Source: Natrinema caseinilyticum (GTDB lineage: Archaea; Halobacteriota; Halobacteria; Halobacteriales; Natrialbaceae). From it: a stretch of DNA of 64,000 bases. The stretch is taken from the NCBI RefSeq assembly GCF_024227435.1, contig NZ_CP100447.1, positions 1-64,000 on the forward strand, read 5' to 3'. Under the pieces are notes generated by a model, which ran no database searches, was not told the origin of the DNA, and saw only the letters and a program-made list of their open reading frames with translations. Below, one piece after another: positions 10,101 to 17,671 of the stretch. Position numbers and translations under genes: made by a program. Each line of letters begins with the position of its first letter. Within the stretch, counting starts at the first letter, position 1.

Positions 10101-11457
10101 CGTCCTCGAATAGGTCACCGAGCGTCCCGCGAACGTCGAGCAGACTCCCGAGCCCGTGAACCTCCTCGAAGGCGTCGAGGATTCGCCTGAGAGCGTCTTC
10201 GACCTTCGGATCGTCGCCGGCCACCTCGTCGAACACTGCCTCGACGCCGTCGACGTCGGCCACCTTTGCGTCCGCACAGACGATGCCGACTTCGGGCATA
10301 TCGAACCCGTCAGCACCTTCCGTCTCTGCGCGGGTCCGACCCTTCAGATACAGATTGAACGCCGCGAGCTGGCAGGCCCGCATGTCCAGGTCGACGCCGT
10401 AGAGATTGTGCTGGAGAATCTTCCGAGGGATCTTCTCCTCGGAGAGATCCGTCTCAGCACGCCAGATACGCTCCAGGACGTCGAACGCGTACAGCAGGAA
10501 GTGTCCGCTCCCACAGGCAGGGTCGATGACGCGTAGCTCCTCCGGGTGGTCGAAATCGGTCGGCTCACCCTCCTCTTCAGAGGGTACGAGATAGGTACAG
10601 AAATCCGCTATGTCGGATGACTCGTCTGGGGAGAGCGGTCGATTCTTGCGCTCAGCCGGGGAGAAACCTTCCTGCGCTTCGACGACGTCCTGCAATTCGC
10701 CGGTGTGTTCGAGGTAGAGTTTCCCGAGGGAATTGTCGGTGAGCATCCGGACGACCCAGTGGGGCGTATAGAACTGGTTCGCCGCGGGAACGTCCTCGGG
10801 TTCGAGACCTTCACGGTCGCCTTTGCGGCGCAGGTCGTCGAGCAGCTTGACGTTGTAGTACTCGTAGACCCATCCAAGCACATCGTCCGCCCGCCAGACC
10901 TCGTCGGGGACGGAGTCGAGCATTTCGCAGAGTTCCTCGAAGGTATCGTCATCAGGATCGACGAGGCTGTATGCCGACGAGCGATCGAATAGAATCTCGA
11001 TCTCTTCAGCAAGAGTATCGCATGTACGATGGTACGCCTCTAGAATAGCCTCATCTTCAAGCAGGAACTCCTCGTGGACGAGCGTCTCCGCAGCAGGTGT
11101 CAGACCGTTCTCCTTGAAGACAGTGACCTCCTCTTCGATGAAGTTACGGACCTCCATACAGCGGAGCGCAGCCAGCCGGTTGACGATTGTGTAGCCGACG
11201 CCCGTGATGTACTGCTCGAAGCCGTCATCCCAGGAGTGACCGTCCACGGCTTCCAGTTCGATCGCCTCGACAAGCGACGACGTTTCCTCGTCCAGTCCAT
11301 CCTTCTCATCTGGCTCGTCGTCGAGCCCTTGCTGCGTGAGCTGGAATCGGACGTTATCTTCGACCCGATCCCGCATCCCGGTAACGACATCTTCGAGGTG
11401 TTCGCGTTCGGCCTTATCCAGTTGCGCCTTCTGTTGAGAGAGAGAATCACTTTCCAT
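7138..11457 (-). CDS. pglX: BREX PglX adenine-specific DNA methyltransferase
   Basis: A 1439-residue N6-adenine methyltransferase. The AdoMet site is VIDPACGSGHFLLYAF (motif I, near residue 313) and the catalytic motif IV is LMNPPYG (near residue 516). In BREX this enzyme marks host DNA at a non-palindromic site and also contributes to exclusion. The region after motif IV (about residues 550-1150, bases 8000-9800) is visibly richer in A/T than both flanks and should hold the target-recognition part, so module exchange is likely. The 252 bases upstream of the ATG may carry an internal promoter, though no clear TATA box is seen. The stop lies two bases before pglZ. Confidence 0.93.
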   Translation of the reverse strand: MESDSLSQQKAQLDKAEREHLEDVVTGMRDRVEDNVRFQLTQQGLDDEPDEKDGLDEETSSLVEAIELEAVDGHSWDDGFEQYITGVGYTIVNRLAALRCMEVRNFIEEEVTVFKENGLTPAAETLVHEEFLLEDEAILEAYHRTCDTLAEEIEILFDRSSAYSLVDPDDDTFEELCEMLDSVPDEVWRADDVLGWVYEYYNVKLLDDLRRKGDREGLEPEDVPAANQFYTPHWVVRMLTDNSLGKLYLEHTGELQDVVEAQEGFSPAERKNRPLSPDESSDIADFCTYLVPSEEEGEPTDFDHPEELRVIDPACGSGHFLLYAFDVLERIWRAETDLSEEKIPRKILQHNLYGVDLDMRACQLAAFNLYLKGRTRAETEGADGFDMPEVGIVCADAKVADVDGVEAVFDEVAGDDPKVEDALRRILDAFEEVHGLGSLLDVRGTLGDLFEDDSDTEGVQITLDDDPTADHTLGQVLHSLREAVEEHRDSDSFLAQDLRSFVRLLDILAQDYDVALMNPPYGARNRMPETVREYVRDRFSYPPEFYINFFEVCDNLTVNSGRVGMLVPWSFMFKNTFQQFREDFVGDQGGFDFLCEFGYDILDNAMVGTVGTVVRTGTTLNDMGTFIRLHDLDAKKKENQYLSVLSNSIESDVRRFFEIELSTFEQIPRTPICYSIPAEVLELHDTDSKLDADSARIDGDSVGNAANGMNTGDNSRFLTNHWAATPDEYIPYAKGGTDAWIVPTSNIMINWAGGGTEVKRFTGSVIKNAELYGRQGLTWTYAKRTGRRYGYFPAGGAFDGKGSMYFPEDTSLWQMMGVLNSSLYHNLFLSLTPERDWQVGDVGRIPWRTELELDEIEDLAKEQFRVMSRNHIHDPISQYYIGPELLPSDAVSGFFYDHPHTEEREISDFDARESFTDKPEQSIARIARRAKQNELIRRQRLEELSGEIDSVIYEELEISKQIQRYIEKEIFLRTSETPEDREVPDPESIPEVPENIEKQVKDLIHHFAIEAVQQAEDGIVPLQNLDDRASMLDRIVERFEAAYGKHATDRLVEVDEILGSESATDEAYPNIQTFVTEELFDYHVDRMENTPVLWKVTTERLMADSIGEGFACFIDYHSLDSGVLDRLANQYLEPRKAELRERRSAANRRRGDESLSPSDQAEAAQEYEQCVSALNQISVLEDVMQELGSTHERDFDAEDRELANELSRKVNVFCDETRERVETLAQLHEHQSTSWFKETFSDKFWETVEEWRAEWIDALDDLECACQAYAKPSDESVEAHLADLFDYFNDRLKGSDHYSSTGILFMTYYFEREGSEFLDDNGEPYENLKDEERLLASLATGLDDPSVVNEEFLEAIADDEGVDDVDDLSPLAQFKALAEEIDDRCQTIDKRIPSDWTDRALSEITTEGYQPNHKHGVAINITPLAEAEIVPKTVGDDVL

Positions 11458-11709
11458 GCGAAGATGACCTGTATGCTACTTTCCACTGACAGCAGTGACT
11501 TCAATGTTGCCGACGCCACCTGGCCTTCTACCGCTAATCACCAGAATCGTCCGGGCAGGTTTCTCCGTACGAGATGATGGTTGTGTCGACGGTTATCTTG
11601 TTAGGACAGCTGGAGCCAGTGGCTTTGGAGGTACAGGGGTTCGAGAGATATCCTGACAAAGGATTCACAAACTGCAGAGTTGAAGTGGGTTCCGAGAAAT
11701 CCTTAGGTG
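11458..11709. other. intergenic gap upstream of pglX
   Basis: This stretch separates pglX (reading left) from a short plus-strand ORF (reading right). A weak TATA-like string on the minus strand about 27 bases before the pglX ATG is the only promoter-like signal. No repeat, RNA gene or terminator is apparent. Confidence 0.4.
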
Positions 11710-11889
11710 ATGTCTGATGTGGAATATCCAGTCGGCCAAGCCATACTTGCGATGATTCTAGGTATACCCGGAGCGTTGCTAATGGGTGTTTTCAGATGGG
11801 CTGGATTCGTGGGCTCTGATGCGGTACTTCTAGCTTGGATGGGTAGTGGACTGGTTCTCACTCTCTGGATTACTGGATTGGACAACTGA
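11710..11889 (+). CDS. possible 59-residue two-span membrane protein
   Basis: A short ORF on the strand opposite to the BREX cluster. After a polar start (MSDVEYP) it has two hydrophobic stretches, about residues 10-28 and 35-55, separated by a short loop with an arginine, giving a membrane hairpin. A GTG lies directly before the ATG as an alternative start. No TATA box or Shine-Dalgarno is obvious. Small membrane proteins are common in defence islands as effectors or toxins, but this is only a possible role. It could also be a chance ORF. Confidence 0.4.
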   Translation: MSDVEYPVGQAILAMILGIPGALLMGVFRWAGFVGSDAVLLAWMGSGLVLTLWITGLDN

Positions 11890-11966
11890 CAGTATGCCGT
11901 AGTTTTGTCGATAGGCCACCGGAATAGGAATCAGATTAGGTGCCAGGGGTTCTTTGGCCTGCTCAC

Positions 11967-12377
11967 TCAACTGTCTCGGCGATAAAATGTGTACTCCTCG
12001 TGATCGATGACCACCGAAGGGTCGACGCCAGTTTCATCGACGGCGTCGACGAATTGCTTGGGGTTAATTCTCACAACCTCCGCTGGATCCGCGCCGGCGT
12101 CTTCGAGCATCTCTAGGGCAGCCGCATTGTCCGTCACAGTTGGCCGCTCGCCCTCCAGCCTTTGCACGCCGGCCACGCTATCTCCAACGTCCACTTCCTG
12201 ATCTAACGCAGGTTCAACCACCTGCTTTCGTGCTTCTTCAGCCACTTTCTCCAAACTGATCAGCGCATTACGCATCTTAGCAAGTGCCTTGGCGTTGGTC
12301 GTGTCTATGCCGCGATCAGCCACCGACTCAGCGTAGCGGGCCGCGTCTTGGAGCGTCCCAGGGTCAGGGCGTACCAT
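11967..12377 (-). CDS. unrecognised 136-residue acidic protein within the BREX cluster
   Basis: The start is placed at the ATG at 12377 (MVRPDPG); an upstream in-frame start would add 15 residues that look noncoding. The protein is acidic and mostly helical. A segment rich in A, E and K (about residues 25-55) may form a coiled coil, and the C-terminal half contains an NPKQFVDAVDETG segment. I see no catalytic motif and do not recognise the family, although the style resembles small haloarchaeal virus or plasmid proteins. It sits between a PD-(D/E)XK nuclease gene and pglX in the cluster orientation, with gaps of about 120 bases to its upstream neighbour. Confidence 0.55.
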   Translation of the reverse strand: MVRPDPGTLQDAARYAESVADRGIDTTNAKALAKMRNALISLEKVAEEARKQVVEPALDQEVDVGDSVAGVQRLEGERPTVTDNAAALEMLEDAGADPAEVVRINPKQFVDAVDETGVDPSVVIDHEEYTFYRRDS

Positions 12378-12499
12378 CGTATCTGAACCGTTGGGGAAAG
12401 GCCGGTGTATAGCTTTCTGCAATCCTGACCACTAGATAAGAGCAGGAAGCGTTCGACCACTTCAGGGCGAATGTAGACGAATTCGCATGACTCGGGTTG

Positions 12500-13228
12500 T
12501 CAGAAGAAGTCATCAAGGGTCTGGTTCTCCTGAGATGAGTCCTCGCTTTTGCGTGAAAACTCGTCCAGTGTCCGGTCAAATGCTCCAGATTCTAGCTGCT
12601 GGTCCAGATTACGTGGCTGAAACGCAGATATGAACCGACGGGCGGACTCGTGAATGTCCACTGATCGAAGTTCCCCATATTCACGATATTCCCCGACGGT
12701 TGAATTCCAAAGAACGTAGTGACCTTCAAGGCTCGGAGAGACTACATTCTCCTCAAGAAAATACTGAAACAGAGCCGGCCGGAAAGTATGATATTCGAGC
12801 ACGGCGACGTTCTGGCGTCTATCACCAGGCTCTCGGATGAAGAGCCAGTTTACTCCGTCCGTTGCTATCCCGAACTCAGTTCCAGTTGTCCGGTGGCCCA
12901 GGTACTCTCTAAGGTCTTTTACTGCCTTCTTGTAGTGGTTGAATGGTTTACACTCCCCCAAGACACGGTGTGAGGTGTTCTGGATTGAGAAATCCACCTG
13001 TCCATTGTAGCCCGACAGATACGCTTCCGTGATGAAATCGACATCAACTGCTTCAAGGAGAGGCCAAACAAGGTTTTCTGACACAAACCGTTCGGGAGAT
13101 TGCCCCAACGTTTCTCGTTTGATTCGGTCTTTACGTCCAATCAGAAATGGTTTGACTTCCTCTGGAGAGCGTGCTACTAGTTCGTCACAGAACGATTCGA
13201 TAGCATTGTAGATCGGTTGTGTTTTCAT
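12500..13228 (-). CDS. HsdR-N-like PD-(D/E)XK nuclease domain protein in the BREX cluster
   Basis: A 242-residue stand-alone protein resembling the N-terminal nuclease domain of type I restriction HsdR subunits. FVSENLVWPLLEA gives the helical start of the fold, GQVDFSI (near residue 77) the catalytic aspartate strand, and LGECKPF (near residue 91) the E-x-K pair. A later KDLREYLGHR...ATDGVNWLFI stretch matches the same family. The C-terminal tail is acidic and disordered and ends in DDFF. It follows brxC by 43 bases in the same direction, so it is probably in the operon. It is not a standard BREX component and may be an accessory effector. Codon use is somewhat AT-richer than in brxC. Confidence 0.72.
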   Translation of the reverse strand: MKTQPIYNAIESFCDELVARSPEEVKPFLIGRKDRIKRETLGQSPERFVSENLVWPLLEAVDVDFITEAYLSGYNGQVDFSIQNTSHRVLGECKPFNHYKKAVKDLREYLGHRTTGTEFGIATDGVNWLFIREPGDRRQNVAVLEYHTFRPALFQYFLEENVVSPSLEGHYVLWNSTVGEYREYGELRSVDIHESARRFISAFQPRNLDQQLESGAFDRTLDEFSRKSEDSSQENQTLDDFF

Positions 13229-13271
13229 CGGGCGTTAGTACTTTCAGCGAGTTAGGAAGTGCAATCCTGAT

Positions 13272-16200
13272 CTACTTTTCAATCAGAACGATACTCTCTT
13301 CATCAATTTCGTCCAGTTCGTCCTTTACAGCTCTAATCCGATTCAGTAGTTCTTCTGCTTCCGCAAGGAGCTCCGACACACGATCATCGGTCGGGCGGTC
13401 GTCAGCATCAACGACGCTGGTTACTTCGTCGGTGATCGTCGCGTTCGGGAGTTCCTGACGGAGTTCCTCAGCGACACGCTGCAGCTCCGCCCAGACATCG
13501 TCATCGGCTCCAGGTGGCTTCGGATCGTCCGCTTCATCGATGAGCTGCTGGACGCGCTGGAGCGACGGTGGGCGGGAGGAGCCAAGCACTGTCTCTACAG
13601 CTTCGGTCGTCGGTGAGTCTGGATGCTCTGCACGAAGGGTATCCCCTGCCGGTTCCAGCTGTGCCCACAGACTCGGGTCGCCATCGAGAATCTCGTGGAC
13701 GTTCTCGTATGTTTTTGCCTGCTGTCGGACGCTGGAAGCGACGAGGGCTGCTTCTTCTATTTGATCGCCATCCCACGCAGTCTCGAACACTTTCTCGAGG
13801 CTGTCAAACGAAACGTCACTGAACGTGTCTGTGGCGTCTTCGAGCAGCGTTCGAACCGGCGATTCGTTCTCGCCCAGCCACGTGCTGAGACCTCCACATA
13901 TCTCCGTCGGGTCTGATTTGTCCACCGCTCCACCAGTGATTCGCCGATACTGACCTGAGAGGACGTCGACGCGGTGGCCGGTCGCGTCGGCGATCCGGGT
14001 TGTCAGCGTCTCCTTCGTGGGCACGGAACTGCTTTCGGCCGTGGTCTGCATTCGCGACGTAATCGTTGCGCTGGGATACAACGACTCCAGCAACTCCAGC
14101 GTCTCCGAGAACTGCGCCCAGAGCGATTTCTCGCCATCTTCGACGGCGAACAGTTCACGCGCATCTGCGAACGTCTCGGCCTCCGACTTGACGCCATCCT
14201 CGACGAGATCCGAGGTGGTGATCTCGCCCCCACTGTACGCCGGCGACAATGCGCTTTCGAGGGCACCCAGGGAAACATCGAACTCGCGAGAGACGCCCTT
14301 GAACGTTCGTTTGACGAGAACGCTGTTTTCGTCGACCCAGGTAGCGAGTTCGTCGACCCACGCGTCCGGGTCGTCGCCGTCCGGCTCGTGACCGAGGACA
14401 GTCGACACGACCGTCCTGATCTCCTTGGGATTGATCGTATCGACGCCGAACCGCACCTGCAACGAGGTGAGACCGCTCTTCGTACGCACCTGGCGACCGA
14501 TCGCTGCTGGATCGGTGACGTAGTCGGTGTCTTGTTTGAGAGCAACCTTCTCATTGGACGTCGCGAGCGTGATGAGCAACGCTGCAATCGACTCCTGGGG
14601 CGTCCCTCGATAGTCACCGTTTGCCGTCCGGGTTTGCTGGAGCAACGTCTCGACGTCAACTGCGCTCTGTTGTTCGTATTCGTCGATGAACCCCCGACAC
14701 CAGCCACTGCTACCGATAGTTCGATTCGACGTGTCCACGCCCAACATGACTGCATCGCTATTGGCGAGCGGCCAATCGCCGCTCCCTCTGAAGAACTTCG
14801 CCAACCCCTTCGCATCGTCGACCTCGACGAGCGGGCGGGACAGTACCTTCCGAGTCGACCCGAACACGGACTGAACTTGGTCTTCGACGACGTCTTCGAG
14901 GACACTCGGGCGCTCTCCACGGTACTCGTGAACCGTATGGACTGATGCATTCTCGAGGAGATCGCTCACCGAAGATTCCAGTCGACGTTTGTCAGTTCGA
15001 TGTTCTCGTTCGAGTTCCTCGTGTGTCTCCGTCTCTTCGTCGAGGACTTTCCCCATACCGAGGACGTTCCGAATCCTGTCGAGCGTCGTCTCGGGAACCT
15101 CGATTGCGATGAGAATGTGTTCTCCACCGGCTCGGCCGTCGTTTACGTCTTTCCACGTGTCGACCTGGTCAGTAACCGTATCTGGATCGTCGGCCAGTAC
15201 CCGAATCCGAACGGCATCGAATTCCGTCGTTGGCGCTCGACCAACTGGGTCGAGGATGGAGTATTCGTACCGGAGCGGAACGAGCCGTTCGTCGCCGACG
15301 TCCGCTTCGTGAAGGCTACTATCGCTCCGGAAGAAGCCGTCGTTCTCTCTGAGTCGCGTCTCGAGCCACGCGGACAGCTGATGCGGCGAAATCTGCTCAG
15401 CTTTGGTCTGGGCTCGACTGAGAATACTCTCCTGCTCTTCCGAGACCAGCGTGTATACTTCGCCACCTTTGTCGTTCGTTTCAGTGAGCACCTTTCGCTT
15501 GTCGACGAGCGTGTTCAGCGCCGACTTGGTCTCTTCGACGCTTTCATCGACAGAGGAGTGAACGTCGTCAAGCATCAGCCGACCCAAGTTCTCCGGCGTT
15601 GCTGGAACGGCCGGCGTCTGGTTGAGGAGGTACAGTGCTTTCGATACTCGGACCTCCCAGGCGTTCTCATCGCCATCGAAGGTCGGAATCAACGTATTGT
15701 CCAGCATCTCCTGCACCCACAGGGGAACATACGTCGTCTCCTCGACGAGGAGGTCGAACAGTTCATCCCATGTGACGAGCGCACCCTCCTCAGCTGTTGC
15801 CCAGCCGAACTTCGTGAACAGCGACCGAACCAACACGAGCAGCGCTCGTCCCTGGATGTAGTCCCGATCCGTCGCTCTCCCCTGGGTGATCAACTCCTGC
15901 ATCACCTTTCGGAGCAGCGTGAGATCGTACTCGCGGAAGGGATACGACTCGACCGGGTCCGGGTCGGCGCTACCGACTGGCGAATACGTCTCCAGCGACA
16001 GATCAGGCATCGATGAAACGAGTGACGATACCCGCTCACTGCCCGAACTGTCCTTCTGCAGCCACCGCTTCCGGACGATGATCTCCGTGTCAGCGCCTTC
16101 GAGTGGGACCTGCTGGTGTGTCCAGTGATCGTCCGCCGGCTCACCGATCAGGCTCTCACGTGTCGCCGGGAGGGAGTACTGTCCAGTTGTAACAACGACC

Positions 16201-17084
16201 GGATTCGGGCCGTGTTGGAGGGCTTCCATCGTCTCCTCGAATTCGCGGTAGCGATGCCGACTGTCGCCGACGAACAGCGCAACCTCGTCAAGTCCGAGGA
16301 GCAACTCGGTCCGGGGGCCACCATCGTTCAGTGCATCGGTGACGGTCTCCACTCTCTCTACCAGTTCTGCGGGATCGAACGACTCGGGGTCGACATCGTC
16401 CTCGGCTTGCTCGATGGATGCTTTGACGCCAGCTTTACTGTCGAGCTCGGTGCCTGCTGTCTCCGTCAACGACGGAAGTGCTTCGTAGAGCCACCGGCGT
16501 AGAGATGCCCGTTCTTCGAGAACGTCCTCGAACGTCTGGCCGTCGTGCTCGGCGTCGACGAGCGCGTCCCAGACACCGTCGTATTCCATATCGACGGTCC
16601 AGGCCCACTCGAGCAACCAGTTCGGGTCTGTCGGATAGCCGAGTTCGCGACCGATCGCCTCGAAGATGAGGAACGGAAGCGGCGGTTCTTTCGAGGCGTC
16701 CCGGTCGAGGAGATTCAGGAAGACCGGCTTGAGGCGATCGACGTGTGAGTCGTCAATCGAGCGGGCAAGGTTGTCGAATCCGGGCCACTGCTGAGCGAGG
16801 TCATCACCCAGATGTGCGAACTCTGATTCACTGTCTGCGACGAGCCCGATGAGCTTCAGGAGGTGAGTTTTCCCTGATCCGAAGGTCGCGTGGAGATAGA
16901 GAAAGCGTGCTGCTTCTCCGGGATGGGTTTGGATGACTTCTCCGAGCTCCGTGAGTACACGCTTTGCACTTTCAGTCTCGTGGAACTCTGCGACGTCGGT
17001 CTCTGCGCGCTCTCGCGCATTGACCTTCTGGACTTCTTCGAGTTGTCGTGTCGGATCGCTACGGAATAGCTCTTTGATACTCAT
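13272..17084 (-). CDS. brxC: BREX BrxC/PglY P-loop ATPase, second copy
   Basis: A 1270-residue ATPase of the BrxC/PglY (DUF499-like) group. The Walker A motif HATFGSGKTHLLKL lies near residues 65-78, and a LLLGLDEVALFVGD segment (near residue 265) fits Walker B. The remainder is long and helical with acidic loops, typical of the large BREX ATPases. It overlaps brxB by four bases (ATGA). The window also holds a second, divergent BrxC-type ATPase on the other side of brxB. A duplicated brxC/pglY is, from memory, the hallmark of the type 5 BREX found in haloarchaea. Confidence 0.88.
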   Translation of the reverse strand: MSIKELFRSDPTRQLEEVQKVNARERAETDVAEFHETESAKRVLTELGEVIQTHPGEAARFLYLHATFGSGKTHLLKLIGLVADSESEFAHLGDDLAQQWPGFDNLARSIDDSHVDRLKPVFLNLLDRDASKEPPLPFLIFEAIGRELGYPTDPNWLLEWAWTVDMEYDGVWDALVDAEHDGQTFEDVLEERASLRRWLYEALPSLTETAGTELDSKAGVKASIEQAEDDVDPESFDPAELVERVETVTDALNDGGPRTELLLGLDEVALFVGDSRHRYREFEETMEALQHGPNPVVVTTGQYSLPATRESLIGEPADDHWTHQQVPLEGADTEIIVRKRWLQKDSSGSERVSSLVSSMPDLSLETYSPVGSADPDPVESYPFREYDLTLLRKVMQELITQGRATDRDYIQGRALLVLVRSLFTKFGWATAEEGALVTWDELFDLLVEETTYVPLWVQEMLDNTLIPTFDGDENAWEVRVSKALYLLNQTPAVPATPENLGRLMLDDVHSSVDESVEETKSALNTLVDKRKVLTETNDKGGEVYTLVSEEQESILSRAQTKAEQISPHQLSAWLETRLRENDGFFRSDSSLHEADVGDERLVPLRYEYSILDPVGRAPTTEFDAVRIRVLADDPDTVTDQVDTWKDVNDGRAGGEHILIAIEVPETTLDRIRNVLGMGKVLDEETETHEELEREHRTDKRRLESSVSDLLENASVHTVHEYRGERPSVLEDVVEDQVQSVFGSTRKVLSRPLVEVDDAKGLAKFFRGSGDWPLANSDAVMLGVDTSNRTIGSSGWCRGFIDEYEQQSAVDVETLLQQTRTANGDYRGTPQESIAALLITLATSNEKVALKQDTDYVTDPAAIGRQVRTKSGLTSLQVRFGVDTINPKEIRTVVSTVLGHEPDGDDPDAWVDELATWVDENSVLVKRTFKGVSREFDVSLGALESALSPAYSGGEITTSDLVEDGVKSEAETFADARELFAVEDGEKSLWAQFSETLELLESLYPSATITSRMQTTAESSSVPTKETLTTRIADATGHRVDVLSGQYRRITGGAVDKSDPTEICGGLSTWLGENESPVRTLLEDATDTFSDVSFDSLEKVFETAWDGDQIEEAALVASSVRQQAKTYENVHEILDGDPSLWAQLEPAGDTLRAEHPDSPTTEAVETVLGSSRPPSLQRVQQLIDEADDPKPPGADDDVWAELQRVAEELRQELPNATITDEVTSVVDADDRPTDDRVSELLAEAEELLNRIRAVKDELDEIDEESIVLIEK

Positions 17085-17671
17085 TGTTGGAGATGCACCT
17101 CCCGGATCTGCCCGTCGATCTGATGTGCTGGATAGTAGTGCCGCGAGTCGCCGCCGAAGAAACTCAGCTTTCCGCCGACGACATCGCCGGGGAATGGAAT
17201 GCCGATGGTAGACCTGACGTTGCGACGGTCGAGTTCGTCGAGCAGTTCGGACGCTCGAGTGAACGGATAGAGGCTCCCGAGGTTGAGAAGCAAGACGACG
17301 TGCTGTTGCGTTTCCAGCCGGTCGTCGTCGATCTCGTTCGTGATCATCTCCTCGACGAGCTCCTCTGCCAACCGATCCTGCATCGTCTCTTCAATTCGCT
17401 CAGCGGTCGTCTCGCCACCAAGTGCCACCGAGAGATTGTAGACCTTCGTCTTCGGGAGGAGTTCGTCGAGCCAAATCGGCTGGACTGTGACTCCGTTATC
17501 CACAACTGGCGGCTCTTCTGCGCCCGTCGCCCATCCACTGAGTCGGTCCGCAACCCGGTGTTCGACTGACGGATCGACCGCTGCGATCACGAATGGGTTC
17601 CGGATGCCTGCTTGCCCATCAGCGAACGTGCACAGCTTCTCCTTGAATGCGAGATACGGTGAGTCAGTCAT
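17081..17671 (-). CDS. brxB: BREX BrxB protein (DUF1788-like)
   Basis: A 196-residue protein matching BrxB. The central block LLLNLGSLYPFTRASELLDEL is followed by a strand and PFPGDVVGGKLSFFGG, then a RHYYPAHQI end, the family's typical layout. BrxB is a small core BREX protein of unknown activity. It sits between the two brxC genes and overlaps both by four bases, so the three should be co-translated. Length and order are as expected. No extra domain is present. Confidence 0.87.
   Translation of the reverse strand: MTDSPYLAFKEKLCTFADGQAGIRNPFVIAAVDPSVEHRVADRLSGWATGAEEPPVVDNGVTVQPIWLDELLPKTKVYNLSVALGGETTAERIEETMQDRLAEELVEEMITNEIDDDRLETQQHVVLLLNLGSLYPFTRASELLDELDRRNVRSTIGIPFPGDVVGGKLSFFGGDSRHYYPAHQIDGQIREVHLQQ

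Noticed and set aside
15000-16016. 338-codon plus-strand frame opposite brxC
   Set aside because: Antisense shadow with no motif, inside an ATPase with strong family evidence.
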